From positions 124,001-188,000 of the forward strand of contig NZ_MCZK01000102.1 in assembly GCF_002875945.1 (NCBI RefSeq): a stretch of 64,000 bases of DNA. Reading direction: 5' to 3'. Made by a program: the position numbers and the translations under genes. The stretch's first letter is position 1; each line of letters starts with the position of its first letter. The notes beneath the pieces were generated by a model. That model was not told where the DNA came from, did not search any database, and saw only the letters and a program-made list of their open reading frames with translations. The DNA is from Vibrio lentus. Lineage in GTDB: Bacteria > Pseudomonadota > Gammaproteobacteria > Enterobacterales > Vibrionaceae. Below are positions 51,161 through 62,230 of this stretch, piece after piece.

Positions 51161-52756
51161 TTATAAACCTTGATCTTTTGCCATCTTGATTGCGATTTGA
51201 GGCGCATTCCAAAGCGATGGCAGTAAGATTAAGGACACCGGTACCGCTGTGATAACAATGAACGATTGCAGCGCAGAAATACCGCCTGAACCTAGGGAAA
51301 TCAGAATTAACGCTGTTACCCCCATCATCACACCCCAGAAAGTACGAATAATTGCATTAGGTTCTGTCTCACCACTGATAACCACACTGATGGTGTAAGT
51401 CATCGAGTCACCGGTCGTTACGATGAAGATCGTGGTTAAGATCAAGAACAAAATAGAAATTAGCATTGGCATAGGTAGCTGCTGAGTTACCGCCAGTAGC
51501 GCGCCTGGTAAGTTGAAGCCTTCGAACGCTTTACTTACGCTGCCTGGATCTGCAATTTCGAACGCAAGACCAGAGCCACCAACAATCGTGAACCAGAAGC
51601 AAGTAACAAACGGTGCAATCAGACTAATGGTTGATACCAATTGGCGAATACTACGACCGCGTGAAATACGAGCGATGAAGATTGCCATCATTGGGCCGTA
51701 ACCTAGGAACCAACCCCAGAAGAACACTGTCCACCAGCTTAACCAACCTTCGTCACCACGGTATGTTGCCATTGGGATGAAGTTATCTATCATGCTGCCT
51801 ACACCTTGGATGTAGCCATTGAAGATGAAGTTCGTTGGACCAAAGATAAGGATGTAGACCATCAATGCCATTGCTAAAATTACGTTGTAACGGCTTAGCA
51901 TTTGCATTCCGCGGTTAAGACCACTTAATGCAGACAATGTGTAAAGGACGATAGCGAACAAAATGATGATTAGCTGTGTTGTGAAGCCATCTGGAATACC
52001 AAACAGTTCATTCAGAGCGTAGCTGACTTGTAAGCCTAAGAAACCAATCGGACCGATAGTACCCGCCGCTACAGCGACAATACAACATGTATCAATCAGT
52101 GCGCCTGTATGGCCTTTTAGTGCTCTTTCACCCAAAACTGGGTAAAGCAAAATACGAGGTTTAAGAGGCAAGCCTTTGTCGTAGTGAAGGTGCATAACCA
52201 CGATAGACGTTAAGCTGCCCACAATTGCCCATGCTAGGAAACCCCAGTGCATGAATGATTGTGATAAAGCATTCACCGCGCCTTGTTGTGCGTTTTCTTG
52301 TGCGCCATACAACGGTGGTGGGTTAACGTAGTGTGCGATAGGCTCTGCTGCCGCCCAAAATACACCGCCGCCCGCAAGTAGCGTACAGAAGATGATAGCC
52401 ATCCAACGGAAGCCATCCATTTCAGGTTTCGCGATGCCGCCTAGGATAACCTTGCCTGTTCGCCCTGCCGCCAGGCCAAGACCAATAAGAAAAGTCAGAA
52501 GAAGAAGCATTTGCCAATAAGGGCCGAACACTTTTACAGACCATGCAAAGCCCGTATTTACTAGGGTAGAGAGTAGCTCCCCATCAAACAAAGCAAGCGT
52601 TACGAACAGAGCGATAAAACCGCCGCTGTACCAAAGTGCTGGGTTGGTTAATCCTAACTTGTCTGAAGTAGATTCAGACTGAGGTTTTTTGCTTGCTGTG
52701 TTTGCTTGACCCGCATTTACGTTTGAAGATTTCACGCTATTGGTTAAATCAGACAT
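51161..52756 (-). CDS. BCCT-family transporter, divergent
   Basis: 531 residues, about 12 TM helices after a 40-residue polar N-terminus. Family segments: AAAEPIAHYVNPPP and FIARISRGRSIRQL. BCCT proteins import betaines, carnitine and similar compounds with Na+ or H+. Compared with the BetP pattern in TM8 (WAWW-ISW), this protein has WGWF-LGY, so two of three substrate-box Trp are replaced by aromatic Phe/Tyr, and the TM3 glycine stretch reads AGGGVFW instead of GMGIGL. The cargo therefore probably differs from glycine betaine. ATG behind GGAG. Same strand as the neighbouring catabolic genes. Confidence 0.87.
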   Translation of the reverse strand: MSDLTNSVKSSNVNAGQANTASKKPQSESTSDKLGLTNPALWYSGGFIALFVTLALFDGELLSTLVNTGFAWSVKVFGPYWQMLLLLTFLIGLGLAAGRTGKVILGGIAKPEMDGFRWMAIIFCTLLAGGGVFWAAAEPIAHYVNPPPLYGAQENAQQGAVNALSQSFMHWGFLAWAIVGSLTSIVVMHLHYDKGLPLKPRILLYPVLGERALKGHTGALIDTCCIVAVAAGTIGPIGFLGLQVSYALNELFGIPDGFTTQLIIILFAIVLYTLSALSGLNRGMQMLSRYNVILAMALMVYILIFGPTNFIFNGYIQGVGSMIDNFIPMATYRGDEGWLSWWTVFFWGWFLGYGPMMAIFIARISRGRSIRQLVSTISLIAPFVTCFWFTIVGGSGLAFEIADPGSVSKAFEGFNLPGALLAVTQQLPMPMLISILFLILTTIFIVTTGDSMTYTISVVISGETEPNAIIRTFWGVMMGVTALILISLGSGGISALQSFIVITAVPVSLILLPSLWNAPQIAIKMAKDQGL

Positions 52757-52987
52757 ACTCTGACTCCAGAGGTTTCTTTGCAGCTGTCATTTTAATGATG
52801 ACTACAAGAGGTGTATTTAACACCTGCCCTATTGTTTTTTGTGTTGGGCAGGCTAATCCATGTTTGGGTTACCGCGTTGCGAAATAGACCGTTGTTCCTT
52901 TTGAATAGTGAAATTAGTTAAAACAGCACTTCTAAATGAACGTTAATTAGAAGGCTGCTAATTCGATGATTACTAGTGAGAAAGCGC

Positions 52988-53983
52988 TTAACCCTTGCTT
53001 TGAGGCTCTAGGCCATCTTTCAAGAAGTTAAACCAGTTTTCTCCTAAGACTTGCCCAGCTTCAGACTCACTGAAACCATGACGCATCAATCCGTTATAAA
53101 TATTTTCCATACCCGCACTACCACAGAACCAAGGCAACGCATCTGGCCAACCTGAGTTGTTCGCAGAGCCTTCACCGTAGTCCATGGCTTTAGACCAACG
53201 ACCATTTCTCATCCATTCAAGAACGGCTTGAGGTTGGTTTAAGCATAGGTCACTACCAATACCTAGGTGTTCTACGCCAACCATGTCAGCGGTAGTCGCA
53301 ACCATTTGGCAGAAATCTTCCAACGTACATTGGCTGCCATTTGGTAAGTGGAATGGGTATAAGCTGAATCCGATTAAGCCACCGCGTGCGGTTAGGGCTT
53401 TAATCACATCGTTTGATTTGTTTCGTAGTGCATCATGAGCAAACGTTGGGTTCGCATGGCTGATACAAATAGGACGAGAAGATAGGTCAATCGCCTCAAG
53501 CGTTGAACGCTCGGCACTGTGAGACATATCAATGATCATGCCCACTCGGTTCATCTCTTCGATTGCTTGCTTACCAAAGCGAGTAATACCCGTATCGTTC
53601 TTCTCGTAGCAACCCGTCGCCAATAAGCTCTGGTTGTTGTACGTCAGTTGCATGATCAAAAGACCTTGCTGACGCATCACTTCGATAAGACCAATCTCAT
53701 CGTCGATTGGAGAACAGTTTTGAGCACCTAAAAAAATGCCGACTTTGCCCGTCGCTTTTGCAGTTTCAACATCGGCCATTGAATGAATCGGCATGATAAT
53801 GTCTGCATTCTGCTCGAATCTTAAGTTCCATTCTGCAAAGCGAGATAAGGTTTCACGAGCTGTCTCGTGGTAAACCGCGGTAGCGTGAACTGCTGTAATG
53901 CCGCTCGCCTTTAGTGTTTGGAAATATTCTCTGTTCCAATTGCAGTATTGCAATCCATCTATAACAATCCGTTGCTGGTACAT
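52988..53983 (-). CDS. M19 membrane-dipeptidase-like protein lacking metal ligands
   Basis: About 331 residues with the M19 barrel. Two second-half His ligands are kept (IIDMSHSAE, ICISHANPT). However, the N-terminal zinc motif HxD of renal dipeptidase (DGHND) is DGLQYCNW here, and the bridging Glu (GVEGGH in the human enzyme) is replaced in the FLGAQNCSP segment. Three of five classical ligands are thus missing, so ordinary dipeptidase activity is doubtful. Related changed M19 proteins sit in betaine-catabolism loci of pseudomonads as I recall. ATG 53983 is 5 bases after AGGAG; the GTG 6 bases upstream overlaps the ribosome site. Confidence 0.8.
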   Translation of the reverse strand: MYQQRIVIDGLQYCNWNREYFQTLKASGITAVHATAVYHETARETLSRFAEWNLRFEQNADIIMPIHSMADVETAKATGKVGIFLGAQNCSPIDDEIGLIEVMRQQGLLIMQLTYNNQSLLATGCYEKNDTGITRFGKQAIEEMNRVGMIIDMSHSAERSTLEAIDLSSRPICISHANPTFAHDALRNKSNDVIKALTARGGLIGFSLYPFHLPNGSQCTLEDFCQMVATTADMVGVEHLGIGSDLCLNQPQAVLEWMRNGRWSKAMDYGEGSANNSGWPDALPWFCGSAGMENIYNGLMRHGFSESEAGQVLGENWFNFLKDGLEPQSKG

Positions 53984-54101
53984 AACCACTCCTATTGAAA
54001 GCTCAGTGTTCTAGCTCGGTTTTGAAAACACGCTCAAATAACATGTTTTCAAAAATGGGTTAAATCACTTGTCTAAGTTCGTTTCTGCTTTGGTTTGGAT
54101 G

Positions 54102-54172
54102 TTGGCCTGACTCTGTGAATCAGGCCAATTCGATAGCTGGATAGCTTGGGACTTAATATCCTCAGCTATCCA
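54102..54172 (-). promoter_or_regulatory. Two consecutive hairpins between aldehyde dehydrogenase and M19 gene
   Basis: Perfect 9-bp stems TTGGCCTGA / TCAGGCCAA (54102-54128) and TGGATAGCT / AGCTATCCA (54138-54172). There is no T-run on the minus strand, so mRNA stability or attenuation elements are more likely than simple terminators. Confidence 0.45.
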
Positions 54173-54192
54173 ATTCTTATATTGAAAGTTGA

Positions 54193-55656
54193 TTAGTAAG
54201 GACGCTGGTAAGCTGTCTTCACCACTGTGTAGAACTCTTTCGCGTACTGACCTTGCTCACGAGGACCGAAGCTAGACTCTTTACGACCACCAAACGGTAC
54301 GTGGTAATCCGTGCCTGCTGTTGGTAGGTTCACCATCACACAACCTGTTTGCGCTTGTTGCTTGAACATTGCGCTAGTACGTAGGCTTTGAGTAATGATG
54401 CCGCCCGTTAGACCAAAGCGAGTATCGTTGGTTGTCGCGATAGCTTCTTCTAGGTCAGCCACACGAATCACGCTTGCCATTGGTGCAAACACTTCTTCTT
54501 GGTTCACTTCCCAATCGTTCTTAGTGTTCAAGAACAGCGTTGGAGACATGTAGAAACCTTCGTGTTTCATGCTTAGGCGTTCGCCACCAAATGCGAGCTC
54601 ACCGCCACTTTGACGTGCTTTCTCAACCCAACCTAGGTTTGCTTCAAGTTGGTTGCCGTCAACAACAGGGCCCATGAACACGCCGTCTTCTAGTGCGTGA
54701 CCCACTTTCAGTTCGCTCATGCGTTTGATTAGCGCTTCAACGTATTGGTCGTGAATGCCATCCATAACCACTAGACGAGAAGATGCTGTACATTTTTGAC
54801 CTGCGCCAGAGAACGAACCTGCGATAGTTGCATCAACAGCTGTTTGGATATCAGCATCATCAGCAACCACAAGTGCGTTCTTACTGCCCATCTCTAGTTG
54901 GCAACGAACGAAGTTTGGCGCTGTAGCAGCTGCAACCTTACGACCTGTATCAACAGAACCAGTAAAGCTCACACCGTTCACTTCTTTAGAATTGATCAGT
55001 GCATCACCTACTTTCGAACCGCTACCTAGAACAAGGTTGAACGTGCCTGCTGGCATGCCTTGGCGGTGGATAATCTCAGTGAGTGCTACCGCACTTGCTG
55101 GTGTTAGGTTTGCTGGTTTCCAGATAACGCTGTTACCGAAAGCAAGCGCTGGAGCGATTTTCCAAGCTGCTGTTGCTGTCGGGAAGTTCCAAGGAGAGAT
55201 GATGCCGATAACACCCACCGCTTCACGAGTCACTTCTACAGAAACGCCAGGACGTACTGATTCTGCGTTGTCGCCAATTTGACGAAGCACTTCAGCCGCA
55301 AAATACTGGAAGAACTGACCTGCACGGTAAATCTCACCACGACCTTCAGCAAAAGGCTTACCTTCTTCACGAGAAAGCAACGTACCCAGCTCATCACAAC
55401 GTGCAATCAGCTCATCACCAATCGCTTGAAGCACTGCTTGCTTGCGTTCAATCGGCGTTTTTTCCCACTCTGGTTGAGCGTGCTTCGCCGCTGAAATCGC
55501 TTGTTGAACTTGGTCAGCACTTGCTTGTGCGAAGTTACCGATGTTTTCAGAAATATCTGATGGGTTAATGTTCGCAACGGTGCTTACACCCGCTTGCCAT
55601 TCGCCGCCGATGTAAAGTGCGTTTTCTGCTTGAACATTCTGTAATTGAGTCATCAT
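54193..55656 (-). CDS. NAD(P)-dependent aldehyde dehydrogenase, ketoglutarate-semialdehyde-type
   Basis: 487 residues, complete ALDH fold: ISPWNFPTATAAWKIAPAL, SFTGSVDTGRKV, catalytic Glu in QLEMGSKNALVV, catalytic Cys in GAGQKCTASSR, and EVFAPMASV. The EMGSKN and C-terminal EQGQYAKEFYTVVKT segments resemble alpha-ketoglutarate semialdehyde dehydrogenases, so oxidation of a semialdehyde arising from an amine or imino acid is the best guess. Start at one of two adjacent ATGs behind AAGGA. Middle of a same-strand cluster with separate 200-base gaps on either side. Confidence 0.87.
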   Translation of the reverse strand: MMTQLQNVQAENALYIGGEWQAGVSTVANINPSDISENIGNFAQASADQVQQAISAAKHAQPEWEKTPIERKQAVLQAIGDELIARCDELGTLLSREEGKPFAEGRGEIYRAGQFFQYFAAEVLRQIGDNAESVRPGVSVEVTREAVGVIGIISPWNFPTATAAWKIAPALAFGNSVIWKPANLTPASAVALTEIIHRQGMPAGTFNLVLGSGSKVGDALINSKEVNGVSFTGSVDTGRKVAAATAPNFVRCQLEMGSKNALVVADDADIQTAVDATIAGSFSGAGQKCTASSRLVVMDGIHDQYVEALIKRMSELKVGHALEDGVFMGPVVDGNQLEANLGWVEKARQSGGELAFGGERLSMKHEGFYMSPTLFLNTKNDWEVNQEEVFAPMASVIRVADLEEAIATTNDTRFGLTGGIITQSLRTSAMFKQQAQTGCVMVNLPTAGTDYHVPFGGRKESSFGPREQGQYAKEFYTVVKTAYQRPY

Positions 55657-55852
55657 TCTGTCCTTGTAACGGTTAGGTTGCGGTTGAGTCTGGCAACCAT
55701 CTGGTTAATTAATAAACTGTTAGTATTCAGGTAATTAATTGCTAAAATAAGATGTATATTTTGTTTCTAAAGTGAACCAAGTCGCTTGTATCAATAAACC
55801 ACTTCAAATTAAAAGAGTTTTGATCCGCAAATAGCTTTAGTTCACAGTCTGA

Positions 55853-56251
55853 TTATTCAGGTTGAGACGCCGATGCATAAACCACGAACTCGACCAGCAT
55901 CTCTTCTCTTGCTAACCCTGCAACGACGACCGCAGCCCGGTTTGGATAAGGTGCATTGAAGTATTCTCCGTATACGCTGTTTACCGTTTTTAGATATTCA
56001 CGGTCTGTCACGTAAATCAGAACTTGCAGCACTGAATCCATAGATTCGCCTGCACACTCCAACGTATGAACAAGGTTGTTAAAAGTCTGACGCGTTTGCG
56101 CTTCAATACCGCCTTCTACTACTGCGCCAGTTTCATCAATTGGAATCTGCGCTGTATATAGAGTGCCGTTATTAGCGATTGCCCACTCTAGTGGTGCTTT
56201 TGAAGCAAAAAGCTCGGTTTTTACTGGGTGTTTTTTAGTTTGTGCGTTCAC
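55853..56251 (-). CDS. RidA/YjgF-family protein
   Basis: About 132 residues. YTAQIPIDETGAVVEGGIEAQTRQTFNNL and the C-terminal YPNRAAVVVAGLAREEMLVEFVVYA are typical; the R of NRAAV is the expected carboxylate-binding Arg. RidA proteins hydrolyse reactive enamine/imine intermediates to ketoacids, which suggests that the locus degrades an amine through an imine. GTG start at 56251 has GGA at good spacing; the longer TTG reading (56263) has none. First gene on the minus strand, divergent from the LysR gene. Confidence 0.85.
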   Translation of the reverse strand: MNAQTKKHPVKTELFASKAPLEWAIANNGTLYTAQIPIDETGAVVEGGIEAQTRQTFNNLVHTLECAGESMDSVLQVLIYVTDREYLKTVNSVYGEYFNAPYPNRAAVVVAGLAREEMLVEFVVYASASQPE

Positions 56252-56408
56252 GATTTCATCCAACTTTGTAACAACTATGTTTCAAGATGGTTAAATACTG
56301 CACCTTGACGACTGATAAATCTAACGGTAAATTTTGTGCATTTGATAAATAAAACCTATCACCTTTCAAAAAGTAAGGTATAGCAAGGGCTAGAGAAGGA
56401 TCAGTGCC

Positions 56409-57293
56409 ATGAGTATTAAGCTACAACAGTTAAAACATTTTGTTTTAGTGGTCGAAGAAGGAGGATTTCGAGCGGCCTCTCACCGTGCAAATCGATCGCA
56501 AGCGGCACTTTCTACATCGATAAAAGAGCTGGAAAAAATACTTGGCCAGCCACTGTTTGAAACAGGCAACAAATCAACCCTGACACCTTTCGGGGAAATA
56601 TGCCTGCCAAAAATCATTCAATTCCTGAATGTTTACAAGGCATTAGACAATGACCTGCGCGCAGCCGCGGCGGGACAACAAGGAAGAGTTCGAATAGCGA
56701 GCGTGCCATCGGTCGCCGCAAAATTAATCCCTAGTGTTTTAGGGGCTTTTTGTGAGCAGTACCCTAATGTAGAAGTCAGCTTGATTGATGATAATGCGGC
56801 AGGTGTGGAAGCGAGATTATTGTCTGGAGAGGTGGATGTTGCCCTCGGAAATAGCTCCCATTTAGAAGAAGAGAGCATCGACTTTACGCCTTTACTTTCC
56901 GATCCTATCGGTGTGGTCTGCCTCAAGGACAACCCTATCGCCTCTCAAAAAGAGGGAATCGAATGGCAAACTTTGTTAAAACAACCCTTCATTCGCAATG
57001 GTACTTGTACCCTACTTGACCCAACACCCGCTCGAATGCTCAGCGAACAAGCGCTCTATTCAGTGGAGAACATTACTTCGCTGTTTTCGGTATTAGAACT
57101 TGGGATAGGCGTAACCACGCTGCCAAAGCTGGCCTTCCCAACCAATGAGACTCGCTTAGTGTGGATTCCGTTGATTGACCCGCCGTTACAGCGTCAGATC
57201 GGTATTTTCAGGTTGGCTGACCGGACGATATCGCCACAAGCACAAGCCTTTCACGATTTGTGTATTCAGTACCTAAGTTATGAAGACTCATAA
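56409..57293 (+). CDS. LysR-family regulator of the divergent catabolic locus
   Basis: 294 residues. The helix-turn-helix reads GGFRAASHRANRSQAALSTSIKELEKILGQPLFE, followed by the periplasmic-binding-protein-like effector domain (GRVRIASVPSVAAKLIPSVL). Divergent from ridA across about 150 bases, the classic layout for a LysR activator of the adjacent operon with the pathway substrate as co-inducer. ATG preceded by AGAAGGATC. Confidence 0.9.
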   Translation: MSIKLQQLKHFVLVVEEGGFRAASHRANRSQAALSTSIKELEKILGQPLFETGNKSTLTPFGEICLPKIIQFLNVYKALDNDLRAAAAGQQGRVRIASVPSVAAKLIPSVLGAFCEQYPNVEVSLIDDNAAGVEARLLSGEVDVALGNSSHLEEESIDFTPLLSDPIGVVCLKDNPIASQKEGIEWQTLLKQPFIRNGTCTLLDPTPARMLSEQALYSVENITSLFSVLELGIGVTTLPKLAFPTNETRLVWIPLIDPPLQRQIGIFRLADRTISPQAQAFHDLCIQYLSYEDS

Positions 57294-57320
57294 AGGAAGC
57301 TGATTAAGTTCGCTTCCTTT
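57292..57320 (+). terminator. Hairpin after the LysR gene
   Basis: 9-bp stem AAAGGAAGC / GCTTCCTTT starting within the stop codon region; weak T tract. Confidence 0.65.
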
Positions 57321-57369
57321 ATAAGGCCGATGGTGGAGCATGAGTTCCGATCTAGCTCCACGTTTGGCC

Positions 57370-57409
57370 TTTGTATCTTTGTATCTTTGTATCTTTGTAT
57401 CTTTGTATC
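57370..57409. repeat. Perfect 8-bp tandem repeat (TTTGTATC) x5
   Basis: Five identical units. It lies 77 bases past the LysR stop. Confidence 0.95.
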
Positions 57410-58088
57410 ATAAGTTTTAGCGCCGATTTTCAGCTCTGTACATCCATAATTGGGGCTGAATGATTCCCAGAATCTCTTTCTTAAGTGACCATTTATCCGT
57501 TTCAAAGCATGATTTATAGCTGTGTGACAAACAAATTAAAAAATATTTTGTTTTCGATAGAGAACGCCGTATAGATAAATCACTCAACAAACAAAGGCTT
57601 ACATCAGTGGTTAAAACGGTGCCAACGGCTACCGGAATGACGCTCTGTAATTTATTTGGAATTGATTGTAAGTGTTTGAATAGTCTTAATTGATAAGATC
57701 GTAAGCAGCCAAATTAACCCTCTAAATTCTACTGAAAACCCCCTCCTACCCTAGAAAATAATACATCTTAAATTCTCATGAATATTCTAATCGAACTATT
57801 ACTTTCATAAATGGAAAACACTCATTTCAAAAATGGAATTATTGATGTCGATATTTGTCGTTTTGATCACATAATTTTAGGCGTAGTTTATATTTTGTCG
57901 AAACGATAGCGAGTTAGTTTATTTCGCTTAATTTCGTCAGGAGATATAAAGCCAGAAAGATTATTTCTTTGTTAACAAGTAAAGGTTTATTAACAAGTCA
58001 AATTGCTATTAACAAGTAAGTGCTAGTAACAAAACATATTCAAACTGTGTTTTATATTAACTTACACTGTTAAATATAGGGTTTTATT
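57410..58088 (+). other. Long upstream region of the atp operon
   Basis: About 680 AT-rich bases without a convincing gene. At 57971-58031 TTAACAAGT recurs with 17-19-base periodicity (three copies plus a decayed fourth), ending about 58 bases before atpI. Promoter elements are not certain. Confidence 0.6.
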
Positions 58089-59262
<1,174 letters not shown>

Positions 59263-59307
59263 TTAATAACTAAAAATTAACTAACAAATTATTTATCGGA
59301 GATACAA

Positions 59308-59544
59308 ATGGATATCGTAAGCGCAGTTTTATATGTAGCAGGTGCATTACTGATCGGTTTAGGTGCAGCAGGCGCGGCATCTGGTATTGGTAACTTAGCA
59401 GGTAAATACCTTGAAGGTGTTGCTCGTCAACCAGACCTTACTCCAATGCTTCGTACTCAATTCTTCATCATGATGGGCCTTGTTGATGCTGTACCGATGA
59501 TCGGTGTTGGTATCGGTCTATACATCATCTTTGCCGTTGCTTAA
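59308..59544 (+). CDS. atpE: ATP synthase Fo subunit c
   Basis: 78-residue hairpin of two TM helices. The ion-binding carboxylate is Asp in [14 protein letters not shown], and the helix 1 side lacks the Gln/Glu pattern of Na+ enzymes, so a H+ ring is expected. The polar loop ARQPDL is conserved. Codons are much more optimal (GGT, GCA, CGT) than in the adjoining atpB, consistent with its high stoichiometry. ATG behind CGGAG. Confidence 0.95.
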   Translation: MDIVSAVLYVAGALLIGLGAAGAASGIGNLAGKYLEGVARQPDLTPMLRTQFFIMMGLVDAVPMIGVGIGLYIIFAVA

Positions 59545-59598
59545 TTAAAAGCTTTGAAAAGATCGATTTGTAAATAATCAAGATTTAGTGAGGAAGGT

Positions 59599-60069
59599 AT
59601 GAATTTAAATGCCAGCATGTTTGGTCAAGCAATCTCATTCGTGATTTTTGTTTGGCTATGCATGAAATATGTATGGCCCCCTCTCACCGCGATGTTAGAC
59701 GAGCGCCAAAAAGAAATTGCTGATGGTTTACGCCATTCAGAGAATGCAGCGAAAGAGCTAGAACTAGCAAAATCAAATGGCGCACAACTCGTCGCAGATG
59801 CGAAAAAAAATGTGACCGAACTGATTGAGCAAGGCAAGAAACGCCGCAACGAAATCATCACCTTAGCTCACCAAGAAGGCGAGCAAGAAAAGGCACGCAT
59901 CTTAGAACAAGGTAGAGCTGAGCTAGAAGGCGAACGTCAAAAGTTACGCCGTGAACTTCAGGCGGATATGGCAGACGCTGTTATTCAAAGTGCACAGAAA
60001 TTGATCAGCAAAAACCTAGATTCTGAAACGAACCGAGCGTTAGTTGATCAAATGATAAGCGAACTCTAA
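59599..60069 (+). CDS. atpF: ATP synthase Fo subunit b
   Basis: 156 residues: one N-terminal TM helix followed by a long charged coiled coil ([26 protein letters not shown]...), standard for the peripheral stalk. ATG behind GAGGAAG. Confidence 0.94.
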
Positions 60070-60080
60070 ACGGAGGCAAT

Positions 60081-60632
60081 ATGTCAGATTACACCAATAT
60101 TGCTCATCCCTACGCTAAAGCATCGTTCGACTTTGCTTTAGGTGAAAACAAGTTACAAGAGTGGCACTCAATGCTGTCCATTCTTGTGACGGTAGCGGAA
60201 GAAGAAACGATCGCTAAACAGATTTCATCAGCAGAAGGTGTTCACACACAGCAATCTGAAGAACTGGTCAATCTCATCATTCACGTTTGCCAAGGGCTTG
60301 TTGATGACCACGTCATTAATCTCATCAAAGTCTTGGCTGAGAATGGCCGTCTTGCCGTGATCAGAGACTTGTTTAACTTGTTCAGCGACCTAAAGGACGA
60401 ACATGAACGTGTAATCCCTGTCACTGTCACCAGTTCAGAATTGCTTACACAAGATCAAGTTACATCACTCACTGCTGCACTTGAGAAGAAATTAGAGCGT
60501 CAGGTTGAAATGGAACAGGTTATTGATGACTCGCTGGTTGGCGGGATCGTAATCAAGGCGGGTGAAACCGTCATCGATGGTTCTTTGAACACATCAATTA
60601 ACCGATTAGCTCATCAACTTCACGCGAGATAG
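60081..60632 (+). CDS. atpH: ATP synthase F1 subunit delta
   Basis: 183 residues. [13 protein letters not shown] at the N-terminus and [28 protein letters not shown] at the C-terminus are the delta signatures. Links F1 to the b stalk. ATG behind GGAGG, 11 bases after atpF. Confidence 0.94.
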
Positions 60633-60641
60633 GTAACAATT

Positions 60642-62183
60642 ATGCAATTAAATTCAAATGAAATCAGCGACCTGATTAAAGATCGCATCTCGAAATTTAA
60701 TGTGAGCACCGAAGCTCGCAACGAAGGCACCATAGTCTCGGTTCGTGACGGCATCATTACCATTAATGGCCTTGCGGATGTCATGCAGGGTGAGATGATT
60801 GAGCTTCCAGGTGGCAAGTACGCTCTTGCGCTGAACCTTGATACCCACTCAGTCGGTGCCGTGGTTATGGGCCCCTACACTGACCTCTCTGAGGGTATGA
60901 AAGTGAAAGGGACAGGTCGTATCTTGGAAGTACCTGTCGGTAACGGACTTCTTGGCCGTGTCGTGAACACACTAGGCGAACCTATTGATGGCAAAGGCCC
61001 AGTGAGTTGTGACCGACTCGACCCAGTAGAAGTAATTGCACCGGGTGTAATCGAACGTAAGTCCGTCGATCAACCCATTCAAACCGGTTATAAAGCAGTC
61101 GACACCATGGTGCCTATCGGTCGTGGTCAACGTGAACTTATCATCGGTGACCGTCAGACAGGTAAAACGGCGCTAGCCATCGATGCGATCATCAATCAAA
61201 AAGATTCGGGCATCAAATGTGTGTACGTGGCGATTGGCCAGAAAGCATCGACTATCGCAAACGTTGTTCGTAAACTCGAAGACCACGATGCGCTTAAAAA
61301 CACCATCGTTGTTGTGGCATCAGCATCAGAATCTGCCGCGCTTCAATACCTAGCACCTTATGCGGGTTGCACCATGGGTGAATACTTCCGTGACCGCGGT
61401 GAAGATGCACTGATCATCTACGATGACCTATCAAAACAAGCCGTCGCTTACCGTCAAATCTCATTGCTACTTAAGCGTCCACCGGGTCGTGAAGCCTTCC
61501 CTGGCGACGTATTCTACCTCCACTCACGCCTACTAGAACGTGCAGCACGAGTGAATGCGGAATATGTAGAGAAGTTCACAAACGGTGAAGTGAAAGGCCA
61601 AACAGGCTCATTAACCGCGCTGCCTATCATTGAAACTCAAGCGGGTGACGTATCTGCGTTTGTACCAACCAACGTAATCTCAATTACTGATGGTCAGGTT
61701 TTCCTACAAACCCAACTGTTTAACTCAGGCCTACGCCCTGCTGTTGATCCAGGTATCTCGGTATCTCGTGTGGGTGGCGCAGCTCAGTGCAAGATCATTA
61801 AGAAATTGTCTGGTGGTATCCGTACATCATTAGCTCAATACCGCGAATTAGCCGCATTTTCTCAGTTCTCTTCTGACTTAGACGACATGACGCGTAAGCA
61901 GCTTGACCATGGTGAGCGTGTAACCGAATTGATGAAGCAAAAGCAATACTCTCCAATGTCTGTCGCTGAGCAAGCAACGGTTATCTACGCAGCAGAAAAA
62001 GGCTACTTGGCTGACGTAGAGTTGCACAAAGTTGCACGTTTTGAAGAAGAATTGATTGCTTACGCAAAAGGCCAAAACCCAGAATTGTTCGACACCATCA
62101 ATGCTAATGGTGACTACAACGACGAGATCGACAGTGCACTTGCAAAACTGCTTGGTGACTTTGTAGCGTTGAAAGCTTGGTAA
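60642..62183 (+). CDS. atpA: ATP synthase F1 subunit alpha
   Basis: 513 residues, full-length. P-loop GDRQTGKTA, the [10 protein letters not shown] loop, and [27 protein letters not shown]. Non-catalytic nucleotide-binding subunit, (alpha-beta)3 head. 9 bases after atpH. Confidence 0.97.
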   Translation: MQLNSNEISDLIKDRISKFNVSTEARNEGTIVSVRDGIITINGLADVMQGEMIELPGGKYALALNLDTHSVGAVVMGPYTDLSEGMKVKGTGRILEVPVGNGLLGRVVNTLGEPIDGKGPVSCDRLDPVEVIAPGVIERKSVDQPIQTGYKAVDTMVPIGRGQRELIIGDRQTGKTALAIDAIINQKDSGIKCVYVAIGQKASTIANVVRKLEDHDALKNTIVVVASASESAALQYLAPYAGCTMGEYFRDRGEDALIIYDDLSKQAVAYRQISLLLKRPPGREAFPGDVFYLHSRLLERAARVNAEYVEKFTNGEVKGQTGSLTALPIIETQAGDVSAFVPTNVISITDGQVFLQTQLFNSGLRPAVDPGISVSRVGGAAQCKIIKKLSGGIRTSLAQYRELAAFSQFSSDLDDMTRKQLDHGERVTELMKQKQYSPMSVAEQATVIYAAEKGYLADVELHKVARFEEELIAYAKGQNPELFDTINANGDYNDEIDSALAKLLGDFVALKAW

Positions 62184-62230
62184 ACGCTCCGGTTTGTTGG
62201 CTGGAAATCAAAACAAATTAGGAGCAGATA

